In this document: piece after piece, positions 27,714 to 42,700 of the stretch
Layout of the letters: the number at the start of each line of letters is the position of its first letter
How positions within the stretch are numbered: the first letter of the stretch is position 1
Assembly: GCA_023634235.1 (NCBI GenBank)
Contig: JAMKCF010000019.1
Span: 8,077,684-8,141,683, forward strand
Reading direction: 5' to 3'
DNA from: Pisaster brevispinus
Lineage: Eukaryota > Echinodermata > Asteroidea > Forcipulatida > Asteriidae
Length of the DNA stretch: 64,000 nucleotides
Position numbers and translations under genes: made by a program
The notes under the pieces: generated by a model
Databases searched by the model: none
Told to the model about the DNA's origin: nothing
The model's input: only the letters and a program-made list of their open reading frames with translations

Positions 27714-30700
27714 CTGAAATACAGAAAGGTCAGAGGGGTGAGTTCCTAGAGTGGAGTTCAGTATGGGTTGGTGAAGTGGTATCTTTCCTCGTCTTCCACT
27801 TCTAGGACCCCGGTTCCAATCCCGCCGGGGGGAGCTATGTGGATTGGGTTTTCAGTCCCTGATAACCTAGGTTTTCCCTGGAATAATTCTCAGGGGTTTT
27901 CCTCCCATATCTAAAACTGAAACTTCCTTTCTTGTCTTCTCTCCATTGGATTCTTGGCTAGTATAAGTGATTAAGTTCACTTTTCTGAGAGTCCTGGTCT
28001 TCACAACCAGAATAAATGAAATGAAAATGAAATGAAATGGGGATTTGTTCCTGTTCAGCAAGTTGTGTGTGCATGGGAAGTGGAAACGGATTAATAGGTT
28101 ATCGGTGCGATATTTCCTGAAGTAGTTAAGTGCATTCAAATATCACTCATCATCACCATAGTGACGTCCATGCACATGCAGCACACGGGCGTTGCTCAGT
28201 GACTACATGTTAATTGTTCGTTTCCAATGTTCGGCATTTTGAGTGGCTCGGTAAAGCTGATTCAAGCCAATACCAACCATCTTCAGGCCATCAGGAAGTT
28301 GCTATTGGTAGGTTCGGATAAGAGCCCGACATTACAGTACAGTTCTGTAGGTTGGGTGTTCTTGTCCAAGAGCAATGAGAGTGGAATGCCAGGCCTAATT
28401 TTTGCTTTACATTTTGTAGATGGAGTAATTATTGTGCAGTGCACATTTTAAAAGAAACAAACAAACAAACAAACAAACAAACAAAAAACCCTTGCAGATG
28501 ACTCCATCATTTCCAACAACTTTCATTTTGGAGCACCACCTACTGTTACTCAGAGTTCTCTATGGTAACCTCTGGGTGTGTAAAACATATATAGGGTTCT
28601 GTTCTGACATACAGGCTCTTAGTGAATGACAACCACGCCTACTTCCTTACGGACTGTGAAGGGGGTAACCCTGTTTCAGCCCTAGAAGTAGGTGGCTACG
28701 TGCCCCTTGTGAAAGTTGGCTTGGGTCGACAGTTAAGTGTAGCCCTCACCTTGAAGTGGCCGTCCGGCCTTGTGATGTAAGGCGATATCTCATAAAACAA
28801 ATAATAATAATAACAAAATACAGCATACAGCCAGAAAACACGGTGACAGACAGACAGACATACTAGTTTAACTATCCAAGAAGGAAACTTACTTCCAGAG
28901 AGCAAGTACAATCCGTTGGGATCCACTGCTAAACTGGTCACTGCATCCAAATGGGCAACCATACTATGGACCAATTTACCTGTCAAGTGAAACAATCAAT
29001 TTATGCTTAAGAATCTCAAAAACAACCCTTCTTTTGACTCAAATACTACCTCAGCCCTCTCAGGTCCCCATTTACACACCTAGATTAAGAGAAGCAATTT
29101 ATGGTTACATTTTTTCTTACTTGAGGACGCCAGTCTTATGGGCAATCTGGCCAGGATTTGAACATATCTGAGACAATTCTTAGAGAAATGGCATTTCTTT
29201 TGGACATGTCATTAAATGCCATCCCAGCCCTTCAAGGTCCTTATTTGTACACCTAGGTGAAGAGAAGCAATTAACGGTCTAGTGTCTCACTCAAGGACAC
29301 AGGCATCATGTTTCGCCAAACTGGGATTGGAACCCACATCCTGAATGCTCTGCCACCAGAACTAAGTCTGGTGTGCCAGCCTACTTGGTCGTTACACTTC
29401 ACAACGGAGAAATAAACAAAGTAATCCACAAACGTCGGTATTCTTTGCAGGCGTAAGGAGGGTTGCAGAACTCACCTGAATTATTGTCAAAGAATCGGAT
29501 GTGTCGATCCTCATGGGCAGTGATAGTTATAGGGAGCGTCGGATGACTGGCCAATTTATTAATTTGTGTATGCTCATTATCTGCCAATAAGAAACGATTT
29601 TCATTATCAAAACATATTAAATAGCCATCTGACGTCTTGATCCCTGAATGTGAAAATGTTTCTGCAGAGCAAAAAGGCCAAGGCCCATGTAACTATTACT
29701 TATCACAGGGCCAGGCAAACCATTCTCATCCAAGTCTAAACATGTTGGTGTTAGTGACCATCAATTTAAGGAGGATTCAGATTGCCTGTGGGGCAAGTGG
29801 GCCTGTGGGGCAAGTGGGCCTGTGGGGCAAGTGGGCCTGCAGTGTGTCTGTGGGGCAAGTGGGCCTGGTGGGCCTGTGGGGCAAGTCGGCCTGTGGGGCA
29901 AGTGGGCCTGCGGGGCAAGTGTGCCTGTGGGACAAGTGGGCCTGTGGGCCTGGTGGGCCTGTGGGGCAAGTCGGCCTGTGGGGCAAGTGGGCCTGCGGGG
30001 CAAGTGTGCCTGTGGGGCAAGTGTGCCTGCGGGGCAAGTGGGCCTGCGGGGCAAGTGTGCCTGTGGGACAAGTGGGCCTGCGGGGCAAGTGGGCCTGCGG
30101 GGCAAGTGGGCCTGCGGGGCAAGTGTGCCTGTGGGACAAGTGGGCCTGCAGGGCAAGTGTGCCTGCGGGGCAAGTGGGCCTGCGGGGCAAGTGGGCCTGT
30201 GGGACAAGTGGGCCTGCGGGGCAAGTGGGCCTGCGGGGCAAGTGGGCCTGCGGGGCAAGTGGGCCTGCGGGGCAAGTGTGCCTGTGGGACAAGTGGGCCT
30301 GCGGGGCAAGTGGGCCTGCGGGGCAAGTGAGCCTTGGGAATAAGGATTAATGAAAGCTTGTTTAAGAAGTTTAACATATAAATCCATCTTCATGTTCAAG
30401 ATTCTTTTTTACCTGAGGGCATTTTGCTTTCTAATGTGACTACCGGTGTGCCTGTTTCCAAGTCAAATATGACGGTATCTGACGACTGATAACCCACAGC
30501 TATTTGGCTGGAGTCACAGCGTACAAAGTCTATTGAGGTGGGGTTGCCGTAGGCTGTGGAGAAAGGGAAGAGACCGAGGTTTTAAAATTACAAACTATTC
30601 TGTTACGAATTTATTTAAATTTTGATTTCCACCAATAGTTTCCCCAAAAGGTTTTCAATACACTGTAGAGAGATGTAACAGACTAAAAGGGCGGATATAT

Positions 30701-33700
30701 TAACTGGGGAAACTAACATATATTTCAACCAGCAATTCCCAAAGACAATGGGGTCTAAAATTCGCAAAATAAATTAATAGAAGACCAACACATTATTTCT
30801 AGCATATGTTTCAACAAGCTGCTGTGGTAAAAAGTTTACTGTACAAAAAAGGGCGAATACTTATTCAACGATAACAACGGTGTCACTTCACTTGAGCCTA
30901 CTATGAAGAAGGGATTAGGACCAACCTGTTTCTGCTGTGTACGTGCTCAGCAACGGAGACTTTTTCTGCGGACACCATAACCGCACGGTGGCGTCTGCTG
31001 CACACGATATCAGCTGGTTCTTAGTGCCGTCAAAGGCCAATCCCCAAATGGTATTGGTGTGGCCGACGTAGGTGTCTGCTAGCACACCACAGTCTGGTGA
31101 GACAGAGAGAGGGGGAGGGATGAAGACGGAGTGTTTAACATTTACATCATTTGGACTTCTGCTTGCATTGATTTTATTGATGCATTGATCCAAGCACCCA
31201 CACTACGTCTGTGATATCTCAAAATGCCATTCATCTTTTTGTTGTTGTTCCATAAAGCAATATTCTTTTAGATCGCGTCACGGTGGACAAGGTTGGTGTC
31301 TACATGGACTCGTCCACGTTTTTTTAGAAGTGTTTCTATAAACAATTTCTCAGAGTGTGAGGGTTGGACGAGCTTCTGAGTCTTTTTTTTTGTGTTTATT
31401 GTGAACATTTTTCAAATGACAGGCATCTATGTGTGATTTATAAAAAAACAAACGTGAAAGCATTTCGTTCGTGCATTGTCGTACGTCTTTTCGCCTCGTG
31501 AAATGGAATAGTCCAGATTTCACCTCATGATTACATTCCGCGACAACGCACTCATATGCATCCAATATTTGTAGTGTCCCTGTTTTTAAACAAGAAAAAA
31601 GAAGAAGAAAAAAAACAAACCAAGAAAATAGGAGAGAGTGATTGTACTTACCATATGAGTCATACGGGTCAATATTGGAGCCAGGTATATTCCAGCATCG
31701 GATAGCTGCGTCAGTACCACCGCTGAAGCATTGCTCTCCATTACTGCTGATAACAAGGCTTAGCACGGGACCCCTGCAAAGTATCACATTCAAATCAAAA
31801 CACTTAGCAGATACCCAGCAATCAGAATTGGACGTCACTAGAAATTTAACTAAGCGTATAAACAAGAAACCTTTAAACTGGGTGTTGTGAGCGAAGAGCT
31901 GTAACTTGGTCCGGGGCACCGGGTCTCTGGATAAATTTATACAAATGTGATGAATGTCTGTGAGATATAACTCTCCTGCTGTCTGACCATTCAATAGTTG
32001 CTTTGAACGATTTACTAAATTGGAAGTTGACCACATGCAAATCAAGAAATGGAAGGAGTTTAACACAAATCCATCAAGTAATTGAATCAACAAATCTTGG
32101 TATGGAAGTTTACCACAACATTTTGAAGGAAATGGAAGGGTTTACAAAAAATTCAGCAAGTTTGTGTCAACAAAGCTGGGTATGGTAGAAGTTTATCGAA
32201 AAAAGTATAAGGAAATGGAAGGGTTTGCAAAACATTCAGCAAGTTTAAATCAACAAATCCGAGTATGGTAGAAGTTTACCAATGAAAGTATAAGGAAATG
32301 GAAGGTTTACAAAAAATTCAGCAAGTTTGAATCAACGAATCCGGGTATGGTAGAAGTTCACCAAACATTTTTAAAATGGAGTGAGTTTACCACAAATTAA
32401 TCAACTAATTGAAGTAAGAGATATTAATATGGAACAAGGTTTATCAAAAAGATCAAAAATGGAAGTGTTTCGATTTCATCAAGTAAATGAAGCAACAAAT
32501 CTTGGTATGGTAGAGGTTTACCAAACATTTATAAAATAGAACTTTACCACAAATTCATCAACCATTTAGGGCAACATACTTTGGGATGGTAGAACTTTAT
32601 TAACCCACAGATATATAACAAGAAAGTGGAACTTCACATACACGTATACAAAAAGTGGAACAAGGTTTGGAGAGTCGATGCAAGAATAGTCATGACAAAA
32701 AAAAAATTAACGACCACAAAGTCAAGGTGAAGTGATATTGGCTGAAGGTGAAACCTTTTGACAGGTTGACAACAAGTCTGTGAAGCGAAGGAGATTAAAT
32801 GAAGTCCTGGGGAAATTGACTGTTTCCGTTATTGAACACAGAGACAGAACAGGTCAGTACTTACGAGTGCCCCCTGAAGGTGTATATGGGTTCAACGTCT
32901 TGCGAGGCGGCCCTGGGGAAAGATAAAAATCAACCCCAAATTGGACACTCGGTTTATTTTGAGCGGTTTGATCTTATCCCTACAAAAGTATCTGTCCAGG
33001 AGAGACACTTAAAGAGATTTGATTCGGGAACTGTTTTATTAAAAGCTAAAACTAAAAATCGTCTTAACATTTTGTGATGTACAACCTCTGTGTATTTAAA
33101 GGTATGGTGCATACTTTTACAGCGTGTGATCATTTCGATCTTCTAGTTTTTAATAAATGCACCATACAACTGTATTAGGTAGTAACGTTTACATTAAAAA
33201 AGAGACAAGTGGTTTGTGTTTTTGTTGTTGGTGTTTTGGTATAAAGCTTACACCATTACTGTTTTGGGACAATTTCCTTGGTTTTCGTTTTGTCAGAGAT
33301 TTTGTGCACGTTCATATTCAACTTAATTCAATTGCGGCAATTGATATAAGATCGAACCATTTATCTGGTGGATTTGGTATTGGCATGAAACTTCAAATGA
33401 GTGAGCTTTCACATTGAAACTTATCAGTTTTGTTTTAGTGATGATCACCAATATTTTGCCTTTAACCTGGCTTTTAAAAGAGGTAAAAAGTCAAATTTAC
33501 AACCCTTAAAAAAAAATATCAAAGTCAATCAACATGTCCATCCTAAAAGCAATAAAACCTTGCTTTTCTCACGAGATTTCCCCAAACAGGACACCGTCCT
33601 GGTACCCAACCGACCCAATGTGACACCCTCCTTATCTGCAGGATGTGTGCAGCTTCCCAAGGATCGCACAGCCTCTTTCTCCGGCAGGGCGCCCACGATG

Positions 33701-36700
33701 TTTACCTCTAATTAAACTCTTCCCTTGGCTGCAGGTGTTGGGGGTGAAACCTGCTTCCAGTCACACTCAATTAGCGTGACTCTGGGAAGAATTCCCACGG
33801 CAAGACGTCCCCCCCTCCCCTCCGCCTTTCCCACCCGCAGACAAGGATGGCTTAATCATGAAGTGAGTGATAGCAAAACCACAAACTCTAAACCCATAAA
33901 AATGCTCAAGGTTCTCAAGCGGCTTCCATATTTTCAAGCAGGCTGTCGCGAATTGTTTATCTGCATGCCGTGATTATAACTCTTTGAACACTAGAAGCAT
34001 AGGCCCATTTCGAAAACAGTTTTGATTTTTGTGTACGCTCTTGTCAGTAATTTTGAAAAAGGTGCACTTTTGGTGTAGGGCTTCAAATGTGCCGACAAGC
34101 CTGGGCCCAATTCCATAGAGCTGCCTCAGCAGCAAATATTGTTTAACAACTTCCTGCTTAGCATAAATAAGCAGGATACCAGTCAGAAATCGTACATGTA
34201 GAATGGTAATTTGGCTGGTTTCCTTATTCTGGTAAGCAACACTTTGTTGTGCTTAGCTACTTTGTGTGCTTAAGCAGCTCTATGAAATTGGAAATAGCAA
34301 CAGTGTCCTTAGTCTGGGGAAATCCCACTTGAGTGCTCACTTGTGACCAATCAAGTCATTGTACCAGACGTTGTTCAAATTCTAACTGGCCATTGGTTTA
34401 ATGTAATAATTGGATGAACCACGTTGTACAGCAAGGCCATTATAAACATAGTCCCTTTAATGGAGTCAAACCATTGTGTTTGTGCAAAATGAATGTATCA
34501 ACAAAAGTATCCTCGACACGACAGCCAGATTTGAAGCTGCAGTAATGTCACATCTTGCTAAGACAGTCCTCCGTTTGCACGGAGTCTTTCTTGTGCAAGA
34601 TACAGCATTGTTTTTATTAAAGTACCAAGCTTTTGCACTGATAATAAACAAAATGGCCGTTGGTGGGAAAGATTTACTTTTTAGCTGGGACCGTCTTCTG
34701 TAGATTCCACAGCTTGAGTGTGTGATCTTCTGACCCTGTGATGAGAACCGTCTCCACGGGGTGAAATGCAAGCGTCCGAACCCCATCAAAGTGACTCCGC
34801 AATGTATACTTGGGATTCCAGGTTTTCCTGAAGGTTTCTTTGTTGGCAGTTATCTGGAGAGAGAGAGAGAGAGAGAGATGAACAAGATCTGTAATCTTCC
34901 CAAAGAGTTGCGTGCAAAGTATATTTCTGTGTAGCCGTTACCATCTATGCATTTTAGCTCTCATCTCAGCCTCGACTTGGATCTTAAGCTTCATCATCAA
35001 TCATCACTAATATATATAGCCTTTTATCTACGCCTGTCAGGAATCTAAGAGAGCTCAGACCGATCATATGTTTGAATTATGAGACCTAAGCTCCATTTCA
35101 CAAGCACCTAAGAGTGATCTTAAGCGCGAACCCATCTTGACTGCTAAGCAACATGTGATGTCACGATGCAAATCACTTTGGTAATACTGTCAATTTCTTG
35201 AATCTTTGTGCTTTGTGAAATCGGCCCCTTTTCATAAAGCACCCTGTAACAATGATGCACCGCAATCTACTGCCAGCCATGCCAAAAACACCGGGCAAAC
35301 CCCTTCTCTTTTATGAGTGTACTGGGTTATTTCACAAGCATTACTAAAACACATAAGACCCATGGCTTTAGGTCCCATCCAAAAGACGAAGCAGTTATAG
35401 CTGAGTGTCTGGCAACAGCGACAGCACAGTGCCGGGATTTGATGGGTGGGGGTGGTAAGTGTATAAAGACTTATCTTCTACTAATCATACAAATTCAATG
35501 ACCAATTTCATAGAAAACTTGGGTAATGCAAAAGAAACCAGGACTTCATGTACACTGATCAGTTTGATCTGGTGTTTTTGTCCACTACAGGGATGTCAAA
35601 TCATACTGGGCAGGGTCAACCTTTTTAATTGATGATTTGCACCAGGTCAGTTTTCTGACCTTATCAAATGCTAAAGAGTGAAATCCCAAGTCACTTTGTA
35701 TCATTTTTATGACTGCTTTACCTGCCAAATCATTAACTGAGCAAGAAGTATGCAACCTCAATGGATTAAGAGCTGAATCAAACAGACTGCTTTTAGAAGC
35801 TCACTCTTTAAGGTAGGGTCAAAGATTGGTTTTTGTCAACGTAATGCTGATTTATACGCAACATTTTCAAGAACGATACAAGAAGTGTCACATGGGAAAG
35901 TTTCAGCTGAATACGGTGTCTACTTGTTGAGAAAACAGCGAAAACCGTCACGGTATTTTCACAAGAACGTTGAATCCATCCACATTTAGTAACGTGACAG
36001 CGGGTACCAACCGCATCTTAGGCCACAGCTGTCGCGAACGGACACCAACCCTCAGAAATCAGAGAAACTATTCATGCTCTCATATTCAAATGTTTTGGGG
36101 TGAAAATTTTTCAAAATCATATCACTTTGAAGGGAATTCTCTCTCAAAAAATAGTTGATACTACCAACAGCTGCAGTGCTTCTCAACAAGTGAGTTTTTA
36201 TGGTAATTAATTTGGAGTATTTACCAATCTACGACCCTACCTTTAAAACACTTTCGCAGTTACATCAAATGATAAGTATATCGGCCGCAACTAAAAGCCA
36301 TTGTGACTAATTAAGCTCACACTAATCACAACATTTGAACAACTGAAAAAGTCAGAAAAATAGGGACGGGGGCGGAAGGGTAACAAAAAGTACTTATATA
36401 AGAAATTGAAACAGTGATTTTTTTTTTAGTCATTCCAGTGGAGGCCGATCTTTTTTAATGGATGAACTATTTGCAGCAGGCGATCTTGCTGACCTAATTG
36501 AACGCTGCAGGTCAAAACGAGCGTATGCTGGAACATGCTGAAGCACCCGAGTCAATTTGCATCAGTTTTTTCATCTAATCTAACTTGGAGATCATTCACT
36601 TCAGCTCCTGCTTGCTACAAGCCCCTTGTAACTTATGAGGAGGGGGGGGGGGTTGGGCATTCAGAATAGCTCATTGGATCAAGAGCCAATTTATTAAAGA

Positions 36701-39700
36701 ATCCACAGCTTCCTTTGTCACCTCCCATAAGCTGTCGATAGAAGTGTGGTTTTTGCGGTGGAGATAGAACAGGCCGCTTTTATAAGCTTACTAAAGCCTT
36801 AGGGATGAACATCAGCAAACACTAAAGCCAGCTTTACTACAAAAAGCCGCACGGATGAACAACGGCTAAAGCTAGAAAGCCGTCAAAAGTGTTCTGACTA
36901 ATTTGAAATGGAAAGATTTGTAAATCTCTTCTCGACATGACAAGAGGCTGTTATCCTTCCTACATGTCTGACCGTTCAATACTATCCACAGTGGGTTTGA
37001 ATGATAGCCTGCAATATGATGTGGTGAATGCATGCACAGCACACAGTTAACCCTCCTACTATCTGACCATGCAATATCATCCACTGTGGTTGGAATGATA
37101 GATAAACCCAGCCTGCAATATGATGTCATGTGGTGAATGCATGCACAGCACACAGTTAACCCTTCTACTATCTGACCATGCAATATCATCCACTGTGGTT
37201 TGGAATGATAGATAAACTCAGCTTGCAATATGATGTCATGTGGTGAATGCATGCACAGCACACAGTTAACCCTCCTACTATCTGACCATTCAATATCATC
37301 CACTGTGGTTGGAATGATAGATAAACTCAGCTTGCAATATGATGTCATGTGGTGAATGCATGCACAGCACACAGTTAACCCTCCTACTATCTGACCATGC
37401 AATATCATCCACTGTGGTTGGAATTATAGATAAACCTAGCCTGCAATATGATGTCATGTGGTGAATGCATGCAAAATTACTCAGTTAACCCTCCTACTAT
37501 CTGACCATTCAATATCATCCACAGTGGTTTGGAATGATAAACTCAGCTTGCAATATGATGTCATGTGGTGAATGCATGCACAGTTACTCAGTTAACCCTC
37601 CTACTATCTGACCATTCAATATCATCCACAGTGGTTTGGAATGATAGATAAACTGTGCCAGCCTGCAATATGATATCATGTGGTGAATGCACGCACAGTA
37701 CACAGTTAACCCTCCTACTATCTGACCGTTTAATATCATCCACTGTGGTTGGAATGATAGATAAACCCAGCCTGCAATATGATGTCATGTGATGAATGTA
37801 TGCACAGCACACAGTTAACCCTCCTACTATCTGACCATGCAATATCATCCACTGTGGTTTGGAATGATAGATAAACTCAGCTTGCAATATGATGTCATGT
37901 GGTGAATGCATGCACAGTTACTCAGTTAACCCTCCTACTATCTGACCATTCAATATCATCCACTGTGGTTTGGAATGATAAACTCAGCTTGCAATATGAT
38001 GTCATGTGGTGAATGCATGCACAGTTACTCAGTTAACCCTCCTACTATCTGACCATTCAATATCATCCACTGTGGTTTATCATCCACTGTGGTTTTGAAT
38101 GCTAGATAAACTATGCCAGCCTGCAATATGATATCATGTAGTGAAAGTGTCTACAAACATGTACATGTAGTGCACACATTTAAACAGATAGTTCTGTGTA
38201 CAGTTGTGCCACTATACACACAACCTGTGCAGTTTCAAATGGTTAGTCAACTCGCTGACAAATATTACGCCAGACCTTATCACACAGGGCTGTTTTTACA
38301 GGCAACTTGGAGTCAACCAACTACTCTGCATGCTAAAGGACCACTTCAGGAGTACAACATACATTAATCTATTAGCATCTTGCTGTTCCAAAGACAAGTA
38401 TGAGGAAATTAATATGTGAATGTTTTCCTCTATTGCCTGGAAGTGGTGGCCTGTAAATTGGCCCGTGTAACAGGGGCCTTAAAGTAGGGAGTTAAAGAGA
38501 AGCAAAATTTTTACATCATAGTCAAAGCATTCTTGATTCTAGCATGATTGCACATTCAGACTTATTTATTTCATTTTCATTTCCATTTCATTGATTAACT
38601 CTGGTTGTGAAGCCAAGGACTCTCAGAAAAGTGAACTTAATCACTATATTAGCCAAGAAACCCATGGAAAGAAGAAAAGACAAGTTTCAGTTTTTGATGT
38701 GGGAGGACAACCACAGAGAACTGTTCCAGGGAAGACCTACACCATCAGGTAGGGACTGAAAACCCAATCCACGTAGTGCCCCCTGGTGGGATTTGGACCG
38801 GGGTCCCAGAGGTGGAAGGCGAGGAGAGATACCAACTCGACCACCCAATTATTTATTTATTTATTTTGATTTAGTAAATCAAAATAATATTATGCAGGCC
38901 AATTCTTCCCTCTCAAATGGCAGCGTTTTAGACAGAGCTATTTTTCTCAAGACCATGAAGGCCATAGGCTGTGCAACTATTCTGCATATTTGAACACTGA
39001 AGTGCGCAAGTAATGGGGGAACCCATACTTCCTTAAAATGTTCAAAAACGCAAAAGCCATTTTCACACTGCATCTCTTATACCCGTGGAATACAGCCCTG
39101 GGGAGACCCCGGGAGTTTTTTCACCCCACGGTTTCCCCGGCGGACTTTCACACTGTGTCCCTATTCCACGGGGTTCCGGTTGCACGTTTCAAGAATACCC
39201 CTGGGTTTTTTTATAGCTTACCCCTACTCCAGAGCAGGGGTGGCTATGCCCCGGGGTGTGCCCATTTGCCGGGGTAGATCAGGGGTAAAGCGATCCAAGT
39301 GTGAAAAGACTGGCCGTTGTTTCCCGGGGGGGGGGGGGGGGGGGGGGGGAATAGAGTAGTGTGCAAAGGGCTAAAACTTGCACAGTCTATAAGGACCTTG
39401 TCACACGAGGCAACTTTTACAGGCAACTTGGAGGCAACCAAACTGCAGTGCATGCTACAGGACCACTTTGGTAGCACGTGAGTAATTTTCCAAATAATGT
39501 ATTACGATCCTAAAGAAAATTATGTGAACATTCAAATGTGAACGCCTTTTCTTCTTGCCTGGAACTGGTTGCCTGTAAATTGCCCCGTGTGACATGGCCA
39601 TTAGTTCTGGGATCATCAAGTGTATAAGACATAACAGGGTTACCCTTGAACTTTTTTCAGTGACTAGCCAGCAGGACCAGTCAGCTTTTCATTTCACTAA

Positions 39701-42700
39701 ATCCGCCAGCTTTTTCACTACACTACTACTTTTTAGTACTTCAGTCCACAATCATACCAAATAGGGATGCTTTTCGACACTGAACTATCCAGCCAGACCA
39801 CTTGGACTGTACTTCGACTGGTCCTCGGGTGTTTTAACTGGCATTTGGCCAGCAGACCACTGTTAAGGCAGAACACTGCATAAGCATTCAGATTAAAAAA
39901 CAAACAAACCATAAACTGAATGTATTTGATCGTCATACTTACATCATAGCTAAGCGCATCAGCCTCGTTAGAGACAGTGAGACCTGCCAGCTCACCAAGG
40001 CCAAGGGCAGCTTCTATCGACTCCTCATCACCTATACCAATCATAGGACGTCGCCCTCCCATTCCCAGAGCCCCATGTATATCCTCTGTTGATGAAATAA
40101 AGAAGACGACATCATGCCACTGGGCTTTAAACTTCAAGAATATCTTCTCCGGAGAGGGATTACCATAAAGGGATGCAACTGGTAGAGCACAGGAGCGTTA
40201 ATCTGGAGGGCGCTGGTTCAACTCCAGTTCAAGTCAATTTGTCTTTGTTCAACCAACATTAATTAGAATTTACCCACCCAGTTTCCCCTGTGGTCTATTA
40301 TCTGATATGAGATTGAGAAATAAAAAGTTGCATCCCCTTAAGGTGATCCCTCTCCTGCTGCTTCCCAGGTTGTATTGTAAACATGGGCATGATCCCTGGC
40401 TATACAGCAGTTACAGGTAACAGCTTCTGACTGGCACCCCCCCCCCTTCCGAACAAAGATATTGATGAAATAGGGAGACGGCCAACAAAAGGGCTTGATA
40501 ACTCGGTTGGTAGAGCACCGGCTCGTTAAACTAAGAATCACATGTTCGAATCCCGCTCTATTAAATTGTTCTTTGTTCACCCCCAAATTAATGTTTGACA
40601 TTAATCACAGAAACTTGCTAAGCATAGAAATTCCTTGCTTAACAAAAACAGTTTACCAGGGAAAAAAAGTCCTGTTGATGTATATTGGCAGTGACAGGTT
40701 ACAAGCTCTTCTTCACTCAGCAAGTAAAATTGCAAATTTTCTGTTTTGTTTGTTTGCTAAATTGTTTTAAGATATGAGGCCCCATGGCAGAAGCTCAGCA
40801 TATTAAGCCAATTTGTGCAAAAATCAAAACAATTTGCGCAAAAGTATTGTTAAAGTGGAGATATGACTATTCTTATTTGTTACTGTTAGACAGAAAACAA
40901 AATTAATAAAAAAAACTCAAATTATCCGGTTTGCACAGAACATCTGTTCTAGACTTTCAGTAAAAAAAGGAAAAAAAAGAAAAAAAGATGCTATTTTAAG
41001 AAATTGCATCTCTCACTCCAACTTCTATTTACTTGTTTCCCCAATTCCAGATCGTTTTTCTTTAATCAACAACTAATTTTCTTAATATTTACCGTATCTT
41101 TAAAGTTTAAGGCGCCTTAAATCTCCTTTCAGAAAAACAAGGAGTTTAAGAACTCTCAATATTTTAACAGCAATTCTCATTTGAGTTTATGAGCAGTTTT
41201 AAAATTGAAGGACTTATCCACCCGACACATGTTTGGCTCAACATATAGCCCAGTTCTTACTTCACATGAAGTGGCGAAAGCGAAGTGAATTTCCCTGCGT
41301 CACGATTGGAAAAAAAAGGAAGTTCCTGATTGTCTGCGTCCCATAAATCGCTTGGCATTCGCTTTCGTGTGTAGTATGATCCGGGCTTTATGCAGGCTTT
41401 CAGACTGGCTCAATGAAAAACCCCCAAAAAACTTGTGTAAACACTTTGAAACTGAATCCTTTAATATCGCTATAATTGACAGTTAAAAAAACTGTCCACT
41501 GCAATTTCCAAAAGGGATTTTGTTTTCTTCAGTCAAACAAATTTTGGTTTGGAACAATATTTCCAGGGTTGGATTTATCTTACGTATATTTATGACTTTT
41601 TCCCCCCTCAATACAACCAAGATAAAAGTGGATCTAGGGAAAACATTGACTGGCACAAAACAATTTAAAAAACACAAATTTCCCTTATTCAAAAGGCAAA
41701 AAGACAAGATATTCATTTTCCTCTTTGCCGACAGCCCCCCCCCCCCAAAAAAAACCCTTGTTTTTTTGGTTACATTCAATGCATGGCTCACATAGACACA
41801 GTTCCGATGTAATCACATTGCAGAGCTGTATATTCCAGCTAAGATGTGCGAGGTTGGGTTGTCCTAAATTAGTTACCAATGTTTAAATTGAAGGAAATGT
41901 GGGGCTTTGGCAGAGGAAATAGTTGAGTGCATCAAAGCTGACTCATTGCCTGCAGCGGGTACATTTTCATTAATTGTACAATAAAGGGCTGCTTGTTTAC
42001 AGTAAGTATTACGCTTGTACAGAATTCCTTTAAGCTTGCCAAACATAATGTACATGTAGTTATAACCCAAATATTTTGGTGTGAAGTTAAACTAATTTGA
42101 AACACGAAATTACTGGCAATGCGTAGGCCAGTAACTCCTTTTGATTTAAACAGATTTTTTTACGTATGCATACATTTGTGTAGAACATACAAAATTTTAA
42201 AATATTTTGGTGTCTTGATTAATTCTACCTGCTTGAGTTCATCATTTCATTTTAGTCCTTGGTCAATACCAATAAGCAATTATAAGTTACTTCTACCCTC
42301 CAAGTCAAAAAGCCATTTTATAAAATGAGCGCGCATTGTGCGGAGGTGCGTTCCATGTTGTGCATGGGGTCAATAGGTGGCAGCAGACGTACCAGGTAAA
42401 TTTCCACTGTTTTCGTAGCTCTGGGCACGTGCACATTTGCGAGAACAGTGAATTTACCAGGGGAGTCTGCCCAATTTGCTGTGAGAATTTGCTCTGCTAT
42501 ACAACAGGGATGTGATAGGCTGTTAAAAAAAACCACCCAAAACTGAACTGTGAGCGCAAAGCCCGAAAGCTTGCGAGCGTGAAAGCTTTGAACGCGAAGC
42601 CTACTTATATACATTTATCTTTGGTTTTAAAACCCCCACTCTGCAATCTGGGATGTTCAACTTAGTTTTATCTTCATGTTTTTATGAATTTGTCTTTAAT

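Noticed and set aside
29637..30399. Long collagen-like or Pro-rich open frames on both strands
   Set aside because: Product of the 17-bp array inside a striatin intron; every frame is open for the same trivial reason.
31350..32093. A 247-codon minus-strand open frame
   Set aside because: Only its middle (31652-31773) is a striatin exon; the rest is intron read-through.
36872..37911. Minus-strand open frames with repeated CHSPHDIILQ-like peptides
   Set aside because: Chance openness of the 109-bp array within a striatin intron; unit length variation breaks the frame repeatedly.
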